A stretch of DNA of 64,000 nt from Chrysoperla carnea (GCF_905475395.1 NC_058339.1:54135172-54199171); one strand, 5' to 3'; numbered from the stretch's first letter, positions 1 through 11,116 are shown. The notes: generated from the sequence alone by a model not told the origin. Translations and numbers: made by a program.

Positions 1-1268
1 ACAACGTACGAGGTATAATAATTATAGTTAAGAAGTATAATGAACGTATTTTGTAAAATAATAATTTTAAATATGGCAATAAAATACCCAAAAAAAAAAA
101 TAACAACCATTACGAAATACCAAACAAATTCTGATTTAAAAGGACTACTCGACGTGACAAACTTACGTCGGAATATGTATTAGAGACGAATAACAGATCT
201 CTCAGAGATATAAAATTAGAATTAGAATGATTGGAGCGAATTTAAATTATTGGATTTCTTTTTAATTACAAATACGAGTTCTCTTTTTTTTTTATTGTTC
301 ATTTTAAAGTACTCCATTAGGGTATTTTCTAATACAATTTTTTCTATTCTACTACTCTGAGAGCATTTTTGAGAAAAAGCTCTCAAAGTTTAATGCGCAT
401 ATTACATTTTTTAAATTTTTAGGCTGGCCTTTGAACTAAATATTCACCATAAATCCCTAAGAGGATTTCGGCATCTTTTGCTTAAGTTGTTGCTAGGCAG
501 CAAAAACTATAAAAGTAGCTTTTAGAACTATTGAAAACATCAAAATTAATGGAAAAGCATTTATAAGAATCGTTTCTAAAAAAATTTTATGGACTTTTTT
601 ATGGGACACTGAAGAAAACGCCTGTAAATAATTTTTTTTTCTATTTTTGAGATGAAGACTATAACTTTATACGCGCATTCATTAAATAATTTTTATACGT
701 TGAAAGAAACATGAGGTATTGATATTAAAAAGTCTATGAACTCTTAATTTAAAAAAAAAATATATGTATTAAATCGATTTTGATTTAATTACTTATTCTT
801 TGCTTGAAAAAAAAAATGTTTGAAAAATATTGAAGGCTGATTTAATTATAATTCAACTAAAGCAACACAGAACAGTTAAGTTTTACGTAAAAAATCTTCA
901 AAATCGTTAAGCGAATTCAACATAAAAACGTAAAAAGATAGATTCAATTACTTACTTTGGATTCTTTGATTGTTTGATTAATAGGAAATTAGAACATCCA
1001 CTTACCTAAAAAATAAAAGATTTTAAAATGAACACATATCATAATAACATTATTTTTGTTCTTTAATAAGATTCTAAAAAATCTTGGCCTGATTGAGTTT
1101 TAATTAAACGTTTTACAATTAAATATTTCTTTAAAGGATAATTAATTTTTAATATAATTTTATTTGATTGATTATTTATCGCAGCATTTTGTAAATTAAT
1201 TGAAAGTAAATGAAGATTTATAATATGAAGTCAAAGGACACATTCTTTTACATCAATTATAATTTTTA
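1..1268. other. AT-rich stretch, no gene recognised
   Basis: Nothing here can be assigned. The only coding-like piece is a short open frame from about 143 to the TGA at 228-230. It follows an acceptor-like TTTAAAAG and reads about 30 basic and polar residues. It is too short to identify and could be chance or a transposon remnant. Confidence 0.5.
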
Positions 1269-1813
1269 TACCATGTATATATGAAATAATATACATAGTA
1301 TATTAAGTTTAGTTACAAGTTTGTAACGCTTGAAAATATTGACGCTACCAACAAATTTTTGGTATAGGTGTTCATAGAATCACCTAATTAGTCCATTTCC
1401 GGTTGTCTGTCTGTCTGTCATCTGTCCGCCTGTCCGTCTTTCATCACGATTACACAAAAACGAAAAGAGATTTCAAGCTGAAAGGTCGAGTGAGGTTGTA
1501 AATGAGCAACATAGGTCAATTGGGTCTTGGGTCCGTAGGACCCATCTTGTAAACCGTTAGAGATATAACAAAAAATTAAATGTAAAAAATATTTCTTATA
1601 AAAAATAAACAACTTTTGTTTGAAACATTTTTTGGTAAACATCACTGTTTACCCGTGAAAGCGCATATTATGCGCAAATTGTAGTATTATATAGGTATAT
1701 CAGTTCTATATGTGTGACATGAATATATGTGTAAAGTGACAGAGTAATCAACACTGTCTATACATGATATTTCAACAATTAACTCAGTCAATTGTTTGTT
1801 TTCATCTGTTTTT
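1269..1813 (+). repeat. Interspersed repeat family A, copy 1
   Basis: This is the longest of three copies of one repeat (others at 13271-13686 and, inverted, 58351-58795). Shared landmarks are a start at TACCATGTATATAT, a block reading AAGTTTAGTYMCAAGTTTGTAAC, the phrase CACCTAATTAGTCCATTT followed by a run of CTGTCTGTC, the segment AAACATCACTGTTTAC, and the end CTATACATGRTATTTCAAC followed by an imperfect palindrome around AATTAACTCAGTCAATT. The start and the near-end motif are inverse complements (ATACCATGTATA / TATACATGGTAT), which suggests a DNA transposon or MITE. The 75-codon open frame on the minus strand inside it is not a gene. Confidence 0.8.
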
Positions 1814-2060
1814 AAATATAATTTAGATAATATTAGCAAGCTTTTATTATCTACTATCTATTATTTTTGAACCAGTATACAGGGTTTTTTTAGGTGCAAT
1901 AGTAAATATTTTACGCACGTATGCAGGAACACATATTGACATATACATGGGACTTATTTTCAAGCGTTAAGTCTTTTGCAATCTCAAAAAAAAGGCACAA
2001 AATCGGGTGAGGAACGAGAATGAGGAGGTAACACTTATAGGGATTCACCTCAACTCACTA

Positions 2061-2165
2061 TATAAAAGGCGGTTTTTCTATTCGAGTCAAAGGCAACACG
2101 AGGCAACCAGGAGAGCATACACGAGCTTCATCTCCAAATTCTCGAGTTTACTTGTGTAGTTCAGT
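2061..2165 (+). promoter_or_regulatory. Candidate TATA-box core promoter and 5' leader
   Basis: TATAAAAGGC lies at 2061-2070. About 27 bases downstream is an initiator-like TCAAAG, followed by some 70 bases of unusually GC-rich sequence (GGCAACACGAGGCAACCAGG and onward) in a background near 30% GC. This is how insect genes with a TATA promoter often look, and also how a retrotransposon LTR can look. No convincing coding exon or GTAAGT donor follows directly. The first ATG frame near 2170 is only a few codons long. Confidence 0.35.
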
Positions 2166-2300
2166 AGCTAATGTTGCTTATATAAATCATTTTTGTGTTA
2201 TTGATAACGGTTAATGTATTAAAAAACGTTTTTTCAAAAAACGAAATAATTATTACTGCTAATTTTATGAACAAAATTATATATTTTTTATTCTATAAAC

Positions 2301-2396
2301 ATGGAGATATTGTACTGGCCTTCCGCAAAGAATGCTACCGTAGCCAGCTGTTCCTACATCGTTGTCAGCCATAAAAACGAGATACTTACGAAATAA
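2301..2396 (+). CDS. Possible small ORF (31 residues), unknown
   Basis: An ATG at 2301 opens a 31-codon frame ending at TAA 2394-2396, in a locally GC-richer patch 240 bases downstream of the TATA-like promoter at 2061. The peptide begins MEILYWPSAK. A second frame through the same bases (from GATATTGTACTGG) also stays open for about 22 codons, so the coding look may only reflect base composition. No family is recognised. It could be an exon, a microprotein or chance. Confidence 0.15.
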   Translation: MEILYWPSAKNATVASCSYIVVSHKNEILTK

Positions 2397-2399
2397 GAC

Positions 2400-3170
2400 G
2401 AGATTGTGGTTTGAGTGCTTCACGTTGACTTAGTTTAGCGAGTGTACTCTCCATCAATACTGCTCTAGAGATACATGAGTTACAGAAAAGTAAAAGAGCG
2501 TTATTATGAGCTTTTATGTCTACTAAAACTATGCATTCAGGGACGCAAAATAAACATAAAAGTCCGTATAACAGACGACTTATCTTATTCTCAAGAGTAA
2601 CAACGATAAAGACAACTCTGTGCTTCTGTAATGTAAGAGAATAGGACCAATGTTCACAGGAACTTCTATGTTTATTTTACATTACTGAATGCGTCCTTTA
2701 AATATTTTCTATGCTTACTAAACTACAACTTGGAGCTTGATGTGTAAGTCTTATAAGAATCTGCTCAGTCTCTTAAGATGAGTATGATTTACATCCTAAT
2801 TTGTAAAATAATCTTCATATAGGTGAAAGAACATAGTAGGCACTGCATTGAACATTTATTGAGAGATTTGCTGATTTATTATAAAGATTTATCTACAATG
2901 AACTAAACTATGAAAGTCAATTTTAAAATCTAAAAAATTCACAGATTGGGATTTATGTTGATGCTTCATAGCATGTCGGATACCATATCATGTGACCAAG
3001 GCCAAGTTATCAAATTTCATGATCCAAGAATTCTATTTAAAGAAAGTGAAGATAATATTTCAATCATTAAAATTTTAATGAACATAATAAAAACGGTCTA
3101 AACAAAGAGAATTTTTCAAAAAAAGAATATTCTCATCGCTCAAAATTTCATACTGTATCAAATGTTCCCT
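2400..3170. other. Intergenic; local inverted repeat only
   Basis: No gene is visible. A local imperfect inverted repeat joins 2533-2565 (GCATTCAGGGACGCAAAATA) to 2665-2697 (TTATTTTACATTACTGAATG and onward), a fold of about 165 bp that may be a worn MITE. Confidence 0.4.
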
Positions 3171-3173
3171 GTC

Positions 3174-3298
3174 CATTAAAATTTTATAAGACAATGTGAA
3201 CTAACTAAATATAATAATAATTCGATCGAGTAATAAAATATTTATGATAACCACAAAACATGAACAATCCCAACATCAAAATAACTAAAATGCGGATA
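3174..3298 (+). repeat. Direct repeat, copy 1 of 2
   Basis: About 120 bp here recur at 4453-4565 in the same orientation. Shared segments are AAAATTTTA..A.ACAAT, AATTCGATC.AGTAATAAAAT and AAACATGAACAATC.CA, ending AAAATAACTAAAAT. Identity is roughly 80-85% by eye. The two copies bracket the long inverted repeat at 3452-3803. The element type is unknown. Confidence 0.65.
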
Positions 3299-3451
3299 AC
3301 GCAATTATGGTAATTTTTCCACGTTCACTCGAGGTCATAATTTCAAGAGAGTAAGTTAGCAAATCAGAAAAACTGGCTTCGCCTGAACAAAATTGTCTTG
3401 GCCTTTATCTTGCAAACCAGTTATAAAAACGTCAATCCAGCAAAGTATATT

Positions 3452-3803
3452 AGAATGAGATCTATTTTTTAAGTTAGTGACACACTCCCACTGACTTACT
3501 TCACTTATTTCATTTCAATCATACTAACTTGCATTAGTAATGCCAAGGTAGTAAAAAACAAACCCAGTACCATACCCAGTCTCACTATGCAAACCACTGA
3601 TCTTGTATATCTGAGACATTAGAATTATTAGATATAATATTGAGACAGTATTTCATGGTACGGGGTTTGTTTTTTTTTACTGTCTTGGCATTATCAATGC
3701 TGCCTGCTCGATGATATGAAATTCAAATCAGTATAATCTCAGTGAAATAATTGAAGTAGGCTAATGTGAGTGTTCAAGTAACTTAAAAAATAGATCTCAT
3801 TCT
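3452..3803. repeat. Long imperfect inverted repeat (foldback element)
   Basis: The outer ends are AGAATGAGATCTATTTTTTA on the left and its near-perfect complement TAAAAAATAGATCTCATTCT on the right. A strong inner match pairs GCATTAGTAATGCCAAGG...AACAAACCCAGTACCAT with its inverse around 3653-3702. Arms are about 170 bp with indels. The middle carries GAGACATTAGAATTATTAGA. This is consistent with an old foldback or MITE element; no target duplication is clear. Confidence 0.65.
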
Positions 3804-4452
3804 CATTTACGAGATATTAGAATTATTAGAGATCCTCATATTTTGAAAAACTGGTCAAGTAATAACACCGCAGCCACGGTTTTGTTTCATGACTTGTAAA
3901 CTCGACAATATTTAAATGATATTTCTTCCAACTTATTCTTAATGTTCAGTAAGAGAATTAGATCTGTAAAAGATGTGTTTCCGAGAGCGGGACGCTTCTC
4001 TTGCGTTCTATGCATAATTGAATTGCCTTTGAAGTTTTATTCCTGCAGACTCTGCAACATTTTAGGCTTACCGGATTTTTGTATCAAGCATATTCTATTT
4101 CCATTTAATTAAATGAAAAGTTTTTCCATATTGTGAGCCACATCTTTCGATATACTGTTCAAATAATACAGTCATACAAAATCAGACGGGGTGTAATATA
4201 AGATTTGAATTAGGAGTAGCTCTCTGGAATGGCGACCAATTTGATCTGTTGTACCTCCTTTGCGCTTCAAAGAGAAGTCAAGAGGAGAGAAGTCCACAAG
4301 AAGAGATCAGGATGATGACGTCTAAAAAATAAGTTTTTACAACGGGGTACAGCATACATACTTGTGACACACCGGCTCTCAAACGATTCTGGCTAGATTT
4401 ATTGTAAGAGGTTAATTTAGATAATTCGATCAGAGTAGTAGGAGATCAACCC

Positions 4453-4565
4453 ACTAAAATTTTACAAAACAATACAACAAACTAAATAATTCGATCAAGT
4501 AATAAAATATATATGGTAACGTCAAAACATGAACAATCTCACACCAAAATAACTAAAATATGGAG
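4453..4565 (+). repeat. Direct repeat, copy 2 of 2
   Basis: This matches 3174-3298 (see that entry). The sequence between the copies (3804-4450) shows no gene. The stretch after it, to about 5040, likewise shows none. Confidence 0.6.
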
Positions 4566-5046
4566 TAAGGGAGGTGAAATTATATTAGAAAGATCCTCAC
4601 TTCTTGAGCTGCTGCTCATGGAACATAACCATCATTGCTCAAGTTCTATATACATACATACATAACATAATGATGACAAAATACAAAGCCACAAAATACA
4701 ATGTTAAAACTGTGGTTAAGAAACAAATTTACTATTATTAAGTTATATACGAACTAAAGACTGAAGAGTGTACATGGAGAGAGCACGGTGTCCTTGTTAG
4801 AATAATACCATACTTCGTTAGTTCAAGTTGTATTAATAGTTTGTACAAGATTTTATGTTGAAATGTATATAAGCCGGGCATCATTTAACACATTTGATTA
4901 GAAGAGAATATTCTAATATCAGTGAGATACAATTTGCTAAACCTGTCTACCTCTCCTGTAATGCTAATTTGTCTCCAATAAGATATGTCAAAATTTCAGA
5001 GATTAATGGGGGCCCCATCATGTCTGGCATGTTTTTTGGATTTCTT

Positions 5047-5446
5047 CAATAGCCAATTTAGTTCCTAAACGGTAAGAGATAGAACACTTTAAATGAAAAT
5101 ATTGATCATCATACAAAAACTAACATTTTTCATGCTAACCATTTTAGCTACGGTAGCTGCGGAAAAATGCTTTAGCCAAAAGTTTTCAAGAACAAAAGAG
5201 GATATTCGCCTGTATCCATGACTTTGACCTACAATTATCGATAAGCTGTATCGTATTTTCTGTCGATTAAATGCAATGACATACATTTACAAAATATTAC
5301 ATATTTTTAAGTCGTATTTCCTCCGAAGGCCAAAGTTTATCGAAAAAATGTTTAGAACAAAAGTTGTTATGTTTTTTATGAAGATCAACTTTCTAATTCA
5401 AGGTGTTATTCTATCTCTTACCGTTTAGAATCTAAATTGGCTATTA
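5047..5446. mobile_element. Non-autonomous DNA transposon with 40-bp TIRs
   Basis: The left end reads AATAGCCAATTTAG, then TTCCTAAACGGTAAGAGATA. The right end (5400-5446) is its inverse complement, with a few changes over about 40 bp. The interior has no transposase. A 65-codon minus-strand frame (5089-5286) lies within it and is taken as incidental. Target duplication is uncertain (the right flank is TTAAAGCC). Confidence 0.7.
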
Positions 5447-5610
5447 AAGCCACTCGATGAACTAGGTCCAATCTGATATCAGAACATGTTGTTCCGAATC
5501 AAACTCTACAATTTTTGTTCAAGTAATTTTTTGATTGGTTAACTACAAAACGAGCTATTAGCCGTTATAGATTAAAATGGCCCACTATATATATATATAT
5601 ATATATATAT

Positions 5611-5789
5611 CAGGCCGTTTTTGTACCATCTCGGCATACCAATATCATTAGTATGACAGAATACATGCCTTAAGCCATGCATCTAAGTGAGAGGTGTTAT
5701 ATATACTTCTCACTTAGATGCATGGCATAAGGCATGTATTCTGTCATACTAATGATATTGGTATGCCGAGATGGTACAGAAACGGCCTG
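5611..5789. mobile_element. TA-flanked near-perfect hairpin MITE
   Basis: CAGGCCGTTTTTGTACCATC at the left end and GATGGTACAGAAACGGCCTG at the right end are inverse complements. The two arms pair almost perfectly for about 85 bp around a loop near 5693-5708 (GGTGTTATATATACTT). The element sits inside a (TA)n tract, so both flanks are TA, as for Tc1/mariner-type insertions. Only a few mismatches separate the arms, which indicates recent insertion. The transcript would fold into a long perfect hairpin. Confidence 0.85.
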
Positions 5790-6032
5790 TATATAGTCTG
5801 ATAAACTTAAAACATCAAAATATTTTTATTTAAGTACACAAATATCTTTGGAAATTATTACCAGAATACACAGTGCATTTAACGTTCGAGTCGTTTAGTA
5901 CCCACTTTGTTTCTAACCTATATTCTATTCGACATCCAATTCTAGTTGCTGAAGTTTACCTTATGAAAACATTATGAAAAGTTGTATGTCAACATATTTT
6001 ATGCTAAATGCAAAAGGGTAAGCGAAATTAGT

Positions 6033-6047
6033 ACATATATATATATA

Positions 6048-6105
<58 letters not shown>
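6033..6105. repeat. (TA)n microsatellite
   Basis: About 35 AT units with one TTT interruption near 6051. A shorter (TA)n tract at 5585-5610 hosts the hairpin MITE that follows it. Confidence 0.95.
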
Positions 6106-6106
<1 letters not shown>

Positions 6107-6782
6107 TTTTTTATCTAGGGTTGTTTTTACTACAGTTAAATTTTAAAAGATGAGAAAATAAACATGGATACTATAGAGGGATACTTTTCAAACAAACGGA
6201 TCGTAAAATTTAAGATACACTATTTGTACAAGTCAGAAATTTGTCTAGGCGTAACCTTGTAGCAACCTGACAACACCAAACAAGTAAGCGATATTGAGAA
6301 AACTACCGATATTTGGCACAGTTCACAAATTTTTGTGCGCGTACTATTAAGAAAATCAATAATAACGTCAAGCAGTTAATATGGCGGTCGTGAGCAGGCT
6401 TAAATCTTAAAAGAAAAATGCATTAATCGTGAAATTACTGGACCGTTAAAAAAATGGGCTATTTTTATTAAACAATTTATTCATATACTTGAACAGTTTT
6501 GTTGTGAACTACTAAGGTTTCTTAGTATTCATCTATGTATTCGAAGGTATTTGAAAATAAGTTTAAATCGACTATCGTAGTTCTATTAACCCCCACCCCC
6601 TAATATGATATTATTTCCAACAGCCACTATCTGTGTTTGTTTTGTCCCACTGAAAAGTATTTGTATATAATAAGATGATTCAAAAAAACTATCAAAATTG
6701 GCAATATTTGTGCTGGTTAAAAATAACAAAGCGTGTCAAAATTTGCGTGGTTAATACATTATCTATATCATACTAACTGCAG

Positions 6783-6921
6783 GAAAATATTTCCTTTCCT
6801 GTACGCACAAAACTCGAAGCGCATTGTTATTTTGAACAAGCCCATTAAAAAACCAATAATGCTCAGAAAATCAATCGGTACTGAATCTAAAGAAACTTTA
6901 TATTCTGCAGAGACAATATGA
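6783..6921 (+). CDS. Possible terminal exon, unknown protein
   Basis: An acceptor-like TACTAACTGCAG ends at 6782. From there a frame stays open for about 46 codons to TGA 6919-6921 and is richer in G and C than its surroundings. The peptide runs RKIFPFLYAQNSK and ends SAETI. A poly(A) signal AATAAA follows at 6946-6951, the right spacing for a gene end. The branch-like TACTAAC is too close to the AG to be used for that acceptor, so the true splice site may be different. No homolog is recognised and no upstream exon was found. Confidence 0.25.
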
Positions 6922-7967
6922 CTGGATTATACTTTTTCATTTCGAAATAAAATTAATAAGATACTTTTATGACACTGTCTGTTATTATGTATGCAAATAT
7001 TGTAAATGAAACTTTTATTTTTATTATTATTATTAGTCCTAATTAAATAAGTTTAATTAATTAATTAAATAATAAAAAAAAAGACTTTATGAATGAAAAT
7101 TGTAATTTTCTTTTTAAAATAATTAAATCGTTATTTATTACGGTTTTCTTTTGAATATAAATGAGTAATAAAAACATACAGGGTGAACCTTATAAGTTAA
7201 ATAATAAAAAATAATATTTATCTTAAATTTAAAATGTATAGCAACAAAATATTAAGGTCACAGTGATACAACTTTTGGACATCTTGAATTTGACCATCTA
7301 AAACTCACTTCGCATCCGTTTTTGTCAAGAATACTTTAAATAAAAAGTTGTTCTTTATAAAAAAGAAATATTTTGTCTGAATTTTTTTTTTTCGCAAATT
7401 GAATAGATGTTTCTAAAAAAACTAAACAAGTTTGATAGAAAGATTTTATCACGTCTATCTATTTAATCTCATTTTTACTTTAGAACCATGCTTTTTCTGT
7501 ATTAAAGCCATCCACAAGATTTTTCCACTTATCATCGGTTAAAATAGTCCACCGTGTAGGTACAGCTAAAAGGAACACAAATATTTGTTATATCCATTTG
7601 AAGTTAAAATGCGTGTATTTTTGCGTTCTTGGAAAAAAAAGTTTTCAATATCATTACTTAATAACAAAAAAATTTTGAAGAAAATTGTGGTTTTAATTAT
7701 TTTTTTTCTACAATATAATTATTATTTTATTACCTTTTATTAGATTTTTCCCTACTTTGAAAATGGATAAATGTGTATTTTTCTTTCAATTTTAATATGC
7801 AAATCATTTTTTTGAAGGCAATTTCAAACTTGATTGATGGTCTTTTCGCAACGACTTTTTTATTACTTTCACGAAAATTATTTTATTTTTTTAATTTTCT
7901 TATTACTTACTTTAAATTCGAAAATTAAATCATTAAGACCAATTTCACTATGCATAACATCTTGTTT

Positions 7968-8170
7968 TCCGCTGGAATCACGTCGGGGCCTATCGTACGA
8001 CTAATTTTTTAACATTATCTCAAAGAACTAGTCCAACGAAGCATGACTACCTCATCTAACGCATAATTCCAAATGGCCGCCAGTCATTTTTGTTATTTTT
8101 ACATTTAACTACCACCAAGATTCTCGGAAATTGAAAGACAAATCTTGCTTGCGTTACCATCAAAAACTTC
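7968..8170 (+). pseudogene. Decayed tRNA-Thr duplicate with its 3' flank
   Basis: From GGAATCACGTCGGGGCCTAT onward this aligns with the end of the tRNA gene at 9628-9701 and with about 165 bp of its downstream flank. Shared pieces are GGGGCCTATCGTACGA, a T-run, AACATTATCTCAAA and ATTGAAAGACA. Only the last part of the T arm and acceptor is recognisable; the 5' two-thirds of the tRNA is missing or unrecognisable. Because the flank is shared, this is a segmental duplicate and not a retroposed tRNA. Confidence 0.65.
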
Positions 8171-8244
8171 TATCATAAATTGGAAAATGGCAATTACATT
8201 AAAGACTTCAATAAAAGAAGGATACAATTAAACTCCTGATGTGC

Positions 8245-8350
8245 TACAAAGCGATTCAGAGAAGGTAGAAATCAAAAAGATTATCAACCTGCACGAAATT
8301 GTAGATATTAGCCCCAATAAGGTGGTACAATTTGTAACGAACTGTGAAAG
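8245..8350 (+). CDS. Possible internal exon ending at a GTAAGT donor
   Basis: From about 8236 a frame reads about 39 codons with clearly protein-like usage (SEKVEIKKIINLHEIVDISP, then NKVVQFVTNCER). It runs directly into a perfect donor, GAAAG|GTAAGT, at 8350/8351. The frame is closed by TAA just upstream (around 8230), so an acceptor must lie between; CTACAAAG and GATTCAG are candidates but lack a pyrimidine tract. The product is not recognised. It is either a true orphan exon of a gene with long introns or a fragment of one. Confidence 0.3.
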
Positions 8351-8848
8351 GTAAGTATTTTACGGACCAGAACCTTTTGGATTGACCTTTAGGTTTATCT
8401 AGCCTAGAATCTCAGAAAAAGTTTTTCAAATCTACAGCTTTATTGTATTTTCGTCCATTTCATGGTGTCCTAACAATAAGTACTTTTTAATAGTCCCAAT
8501 TAAATACAATTTCAAAGAAAATGACGTTGTATATTCTAAGAATGTCGATCGATCCCATACAAATATTTCCTATTCTTATTAATTACTAAAACATAGTATT
8601 TAACATTAAAAAAGGAAAACACTCCTAAATACATGAAGTACAAAATATTTATGCTGGTTTTATAATATTTACACAAGATATTATATTATTACTATTGGTG
8701 GTATAACATTGAAATTAAATTCAATCAGTGTATGTATGTACCCTATACAGTACCTGAATTCTATACCATGTCGGTATTAAAGATTATATCCATACCCAAT
8801 TACATTTTAATAATATTATTTTTCAAAAATAGTATTTAGAAGTACGTA

Positions 8849-8966
8849 CACTCACTGTCAGAAAAAGTGCCACAGTTAAAACATTCTAAGCGTACGCATC
8901 ATATGTTATGTTATAATAGTAACACTTAGAATGTTTTAAAACGAGCATTTTTTGTGACATTGAGTA
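8849..8966. mobile_element. Short TA-flanked MITE, mariner-like
   Basis: The left end is CACTCACTGTCAGAAAAAGT and the right end inverted is TACTCAATGTCACAAAAAAT. Inside these, AAAACATTCTAAG pairs with its inverse at 8929-8941. Both ends are flanked by TA. At 118 bp, with arms meeting at a short centre, it is a typical foldback MITE mobilised by a mariner-type enzyme. Confidence 0.8.
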
Positions 8967-9627
8967 TACCTAAAAGTATGTACATGTATGTGATAGAATT
9001 AGACTAGGGGATAGAGTAGCTGGAATTTAGAAATATATTTGAATTGAAGTTTTTTACTGAAATCAATACGTGAAGTATTAGGTGAAGAATTCTCACTGGA
9101 AATGCAGGAAATTGAAAGTGGTTAAAAAAAATCTTTACTAGTATGCAAGATATGAACGTTTAAAATTCCTAATTATTAAAGAGGAATATACCCACTAGTG
9201 ACGTCATACGTGGGTATTGCCATAGAGATTACATATAAAACTTTGTTTTGCTAACAGGAGATGGGAAACCTTTGAATGCAATCTTTGATTGCTTATAACT
9301 CCTTCCTTTTTTAATCAATTTTAATTTCACTTTCAAATTTTGTCATGGCATCAAGTCTAATTTTACAATTTTATGGGTAATATGGTCAATTCGACATCAG
9401 ACAATTATTCCCTATTACGAAAGTAGCACAGATTACAAAAATTCATTAGATTAAACTAAATACTGTTCTTCATTCATCAACAGACGATTACTCTGATCCA
9501 TAACAACTCCAAAATCAGATAATAAGTTCTCATAATGAGAAGTACTCTAAAATGAGATCCATTAATTCATCCTTGAGATGAAAGACCTATTGTGTATGAG
9601 TTTAATAATTCATAATAGTTGAACATC

Positions 9628-9701
9628 GGCGCCGTGGCTTAGTTGGTTAAAGCGCCTGTCTAGTAAACAGGAGATCGTGAGTTCGAATCTCGCCGGGGCC
9701 T
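9628..9701 (+). tRNA. tRNA-Thr (anticodon AGT)
   Basis: The 74-base sequence folds into a cloverleaf: acceptor GGCGCCG/CGGGGCC, D arm GCTT...AAGC, anticodon stem CCTGT/ACAGG with loop CTAGTAA (anticodon AGT, read as IGU after editing), T arm GTGAG/CTCGC with loop TTCGAAT, and discriminator T. The internal promoters are intact: A box TGGCTTAGTTGG and B box AGTTCGAATCT. A T7 run at 9713-9719 would terminate RNA polymerase III. The odd point is a G4:G69 mismatch in the acceptor stem where insect tRNA-Thr normally pairs G4 with U69, plus T-stem changes from the usual CCTGG/CCAGC type. It may be functional or slightly decayed. Confidence 0.85.
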
Positions 9702-9712
9702 ATCGTACGATA

Positions 9713-9719
9713 TTTTTTT
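9713..9719 (+). terminator. RNA polymerase III T-run terminator
   Basis: Seven consecutive T residues begin 12 bases after the tRNA-Thr 3' end, the usual place for Pol III termination. The decayed duplicate at 7968 keeps a T6 run at the same place. Confidence 0.7.
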
Positions 9720-10164
9720 AACATTATCTCAAACTAATCCAACAAAGAGTAACTTCATCGAACAACATGATTTCCAAATCTTGTCTTTCATTTTCGATTT
9801 TTTTACTTCCGCCAAGATTGTGGCAAATTGAAAGACAGATATTGTATGCATAACTATAAAACTGTATAATGAATTACCAAATATGGGAAATGACAGCGAC
9901 AGTCAGGGTTACAATAAGCTATTATCTATATAACGACAACAACTCCAAAATTAGAAAATAGTGCAGTATTTACACAGATTGAGATCCCATGGATTTGTAA
10001 CTTTTAATCTTTTCAAGTTTTTCGGGACGCTAAGTCGAAATTTCAAGAGTAAGAAACCCAAATCTGGTCTGGAATAATATTCGTTGTTATTATGCTTTGA
10101 GAAAATCTGATGTAGTCAACGTAGTGCAATTATAAACTAGTCATTGACCAAATGAATTCAAAAA

Positions 10165-10320
10165 ATAACACATTTTTCTTAAAATCGAATATTGAATTTT
10201 TAATTTTCAAGAATATTTATTTCGAAAACTAAGCGTTGGAGAAAGAATCACAAAATTATAAAGCACAATTTTTTCTTTTGAAAAAACTCAAAATTTTGTA
10301 CTTTGCACTGTAAAACTATA
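10165..10320 (+). repeat. Interspersed repeat, copy 1 of 2
   Basis: About 150 bp resemble 27985-28130. Shared pieces are TTATTTCGAAAACTMAGCGT, GAGAAARAATCACAA and a stretch ending TCAAAATTTYRTACTTTG. The class is unknown. Between 10330 and 11110 no gene or repeat is seen. Confidence 0.5.
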
Positions 10321-11116
10321 AATTACCTATTTTCTCTCCTACACTAATTCTAATTTAAAATTTTTTTTCCCATATCACCCAGTCTATAAAAAAGATCTAC
10401 CTATAATTTCATAATAATATTATAACGTGTACATATTTCGATGAGGCATAATATTATATTTTGTCGTGTGTTATTATAGAGGTACCCATAATAACAATTT
10501 GATTACGGTGTACTCTGGTTAGTTGTACCATAAATTCATTTTAGTCTGGTTCGTAATGCGTATGATATTTTGTAAGGCTAATCAAATTTAGAAAAGTTAT
10601 TCATTGAAAGCCATTATGATTTTATTCTTCCACTATAAAAGCTAATTTCTTGTCTGGATAAAGAAAGAAATACGCATGCTTATAGCTTCTTCAGGAAATA
10701 TAGTTTCATTAATTTTATAGAGAAAACTGTCCCCAGCGAAAAAATTTTTTACTGTCAAGGAAGTTCACATACCCTTTGATATTTGCTGACATTCAAAAAG
10801 ATTCATATTTCTTAGACAAGTAACACAATACCTTCATCAAGGCTTTTTTTCTTATCACTGCTTTCGTTTTCGACTCTTATATTTTTTTACATGCCCAGGC
10901 AAGTTTTTAGTTGTCTAAATTTCCTTATACCTAAAGCGTAAATGATTTTATATTGAATTGTGTAGGTATAGTGTACGGAATAATGATGGGGTATACCATA
11001 AGTTTATTAAAAAATTAAAAATTCATGTAAAATAGAAAAGTTAAAAGTTAGTTATAATTTGATTGTAATGAGTGGCTAGCGAACTGCGCTTTCTCTTCAT
11101 ATAACGATCTCTACCA

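Noticed and set aside
1418..1645. 75-codon minus-strand frame
   Set aside because: Inside interspersed repeat family A; composition follows the repeat.
9628..9865. Reading the tRNA-Thr and its flank as a tRNA-derived SINE, since the flank recurs at 7968
   Set aside because: A T7 Pol III terminator directly follows the tRNA in one copy and a T6 run in the other. Both copies lie within 2 kb, which fits duplication of a tRNA gene better than retroposition.
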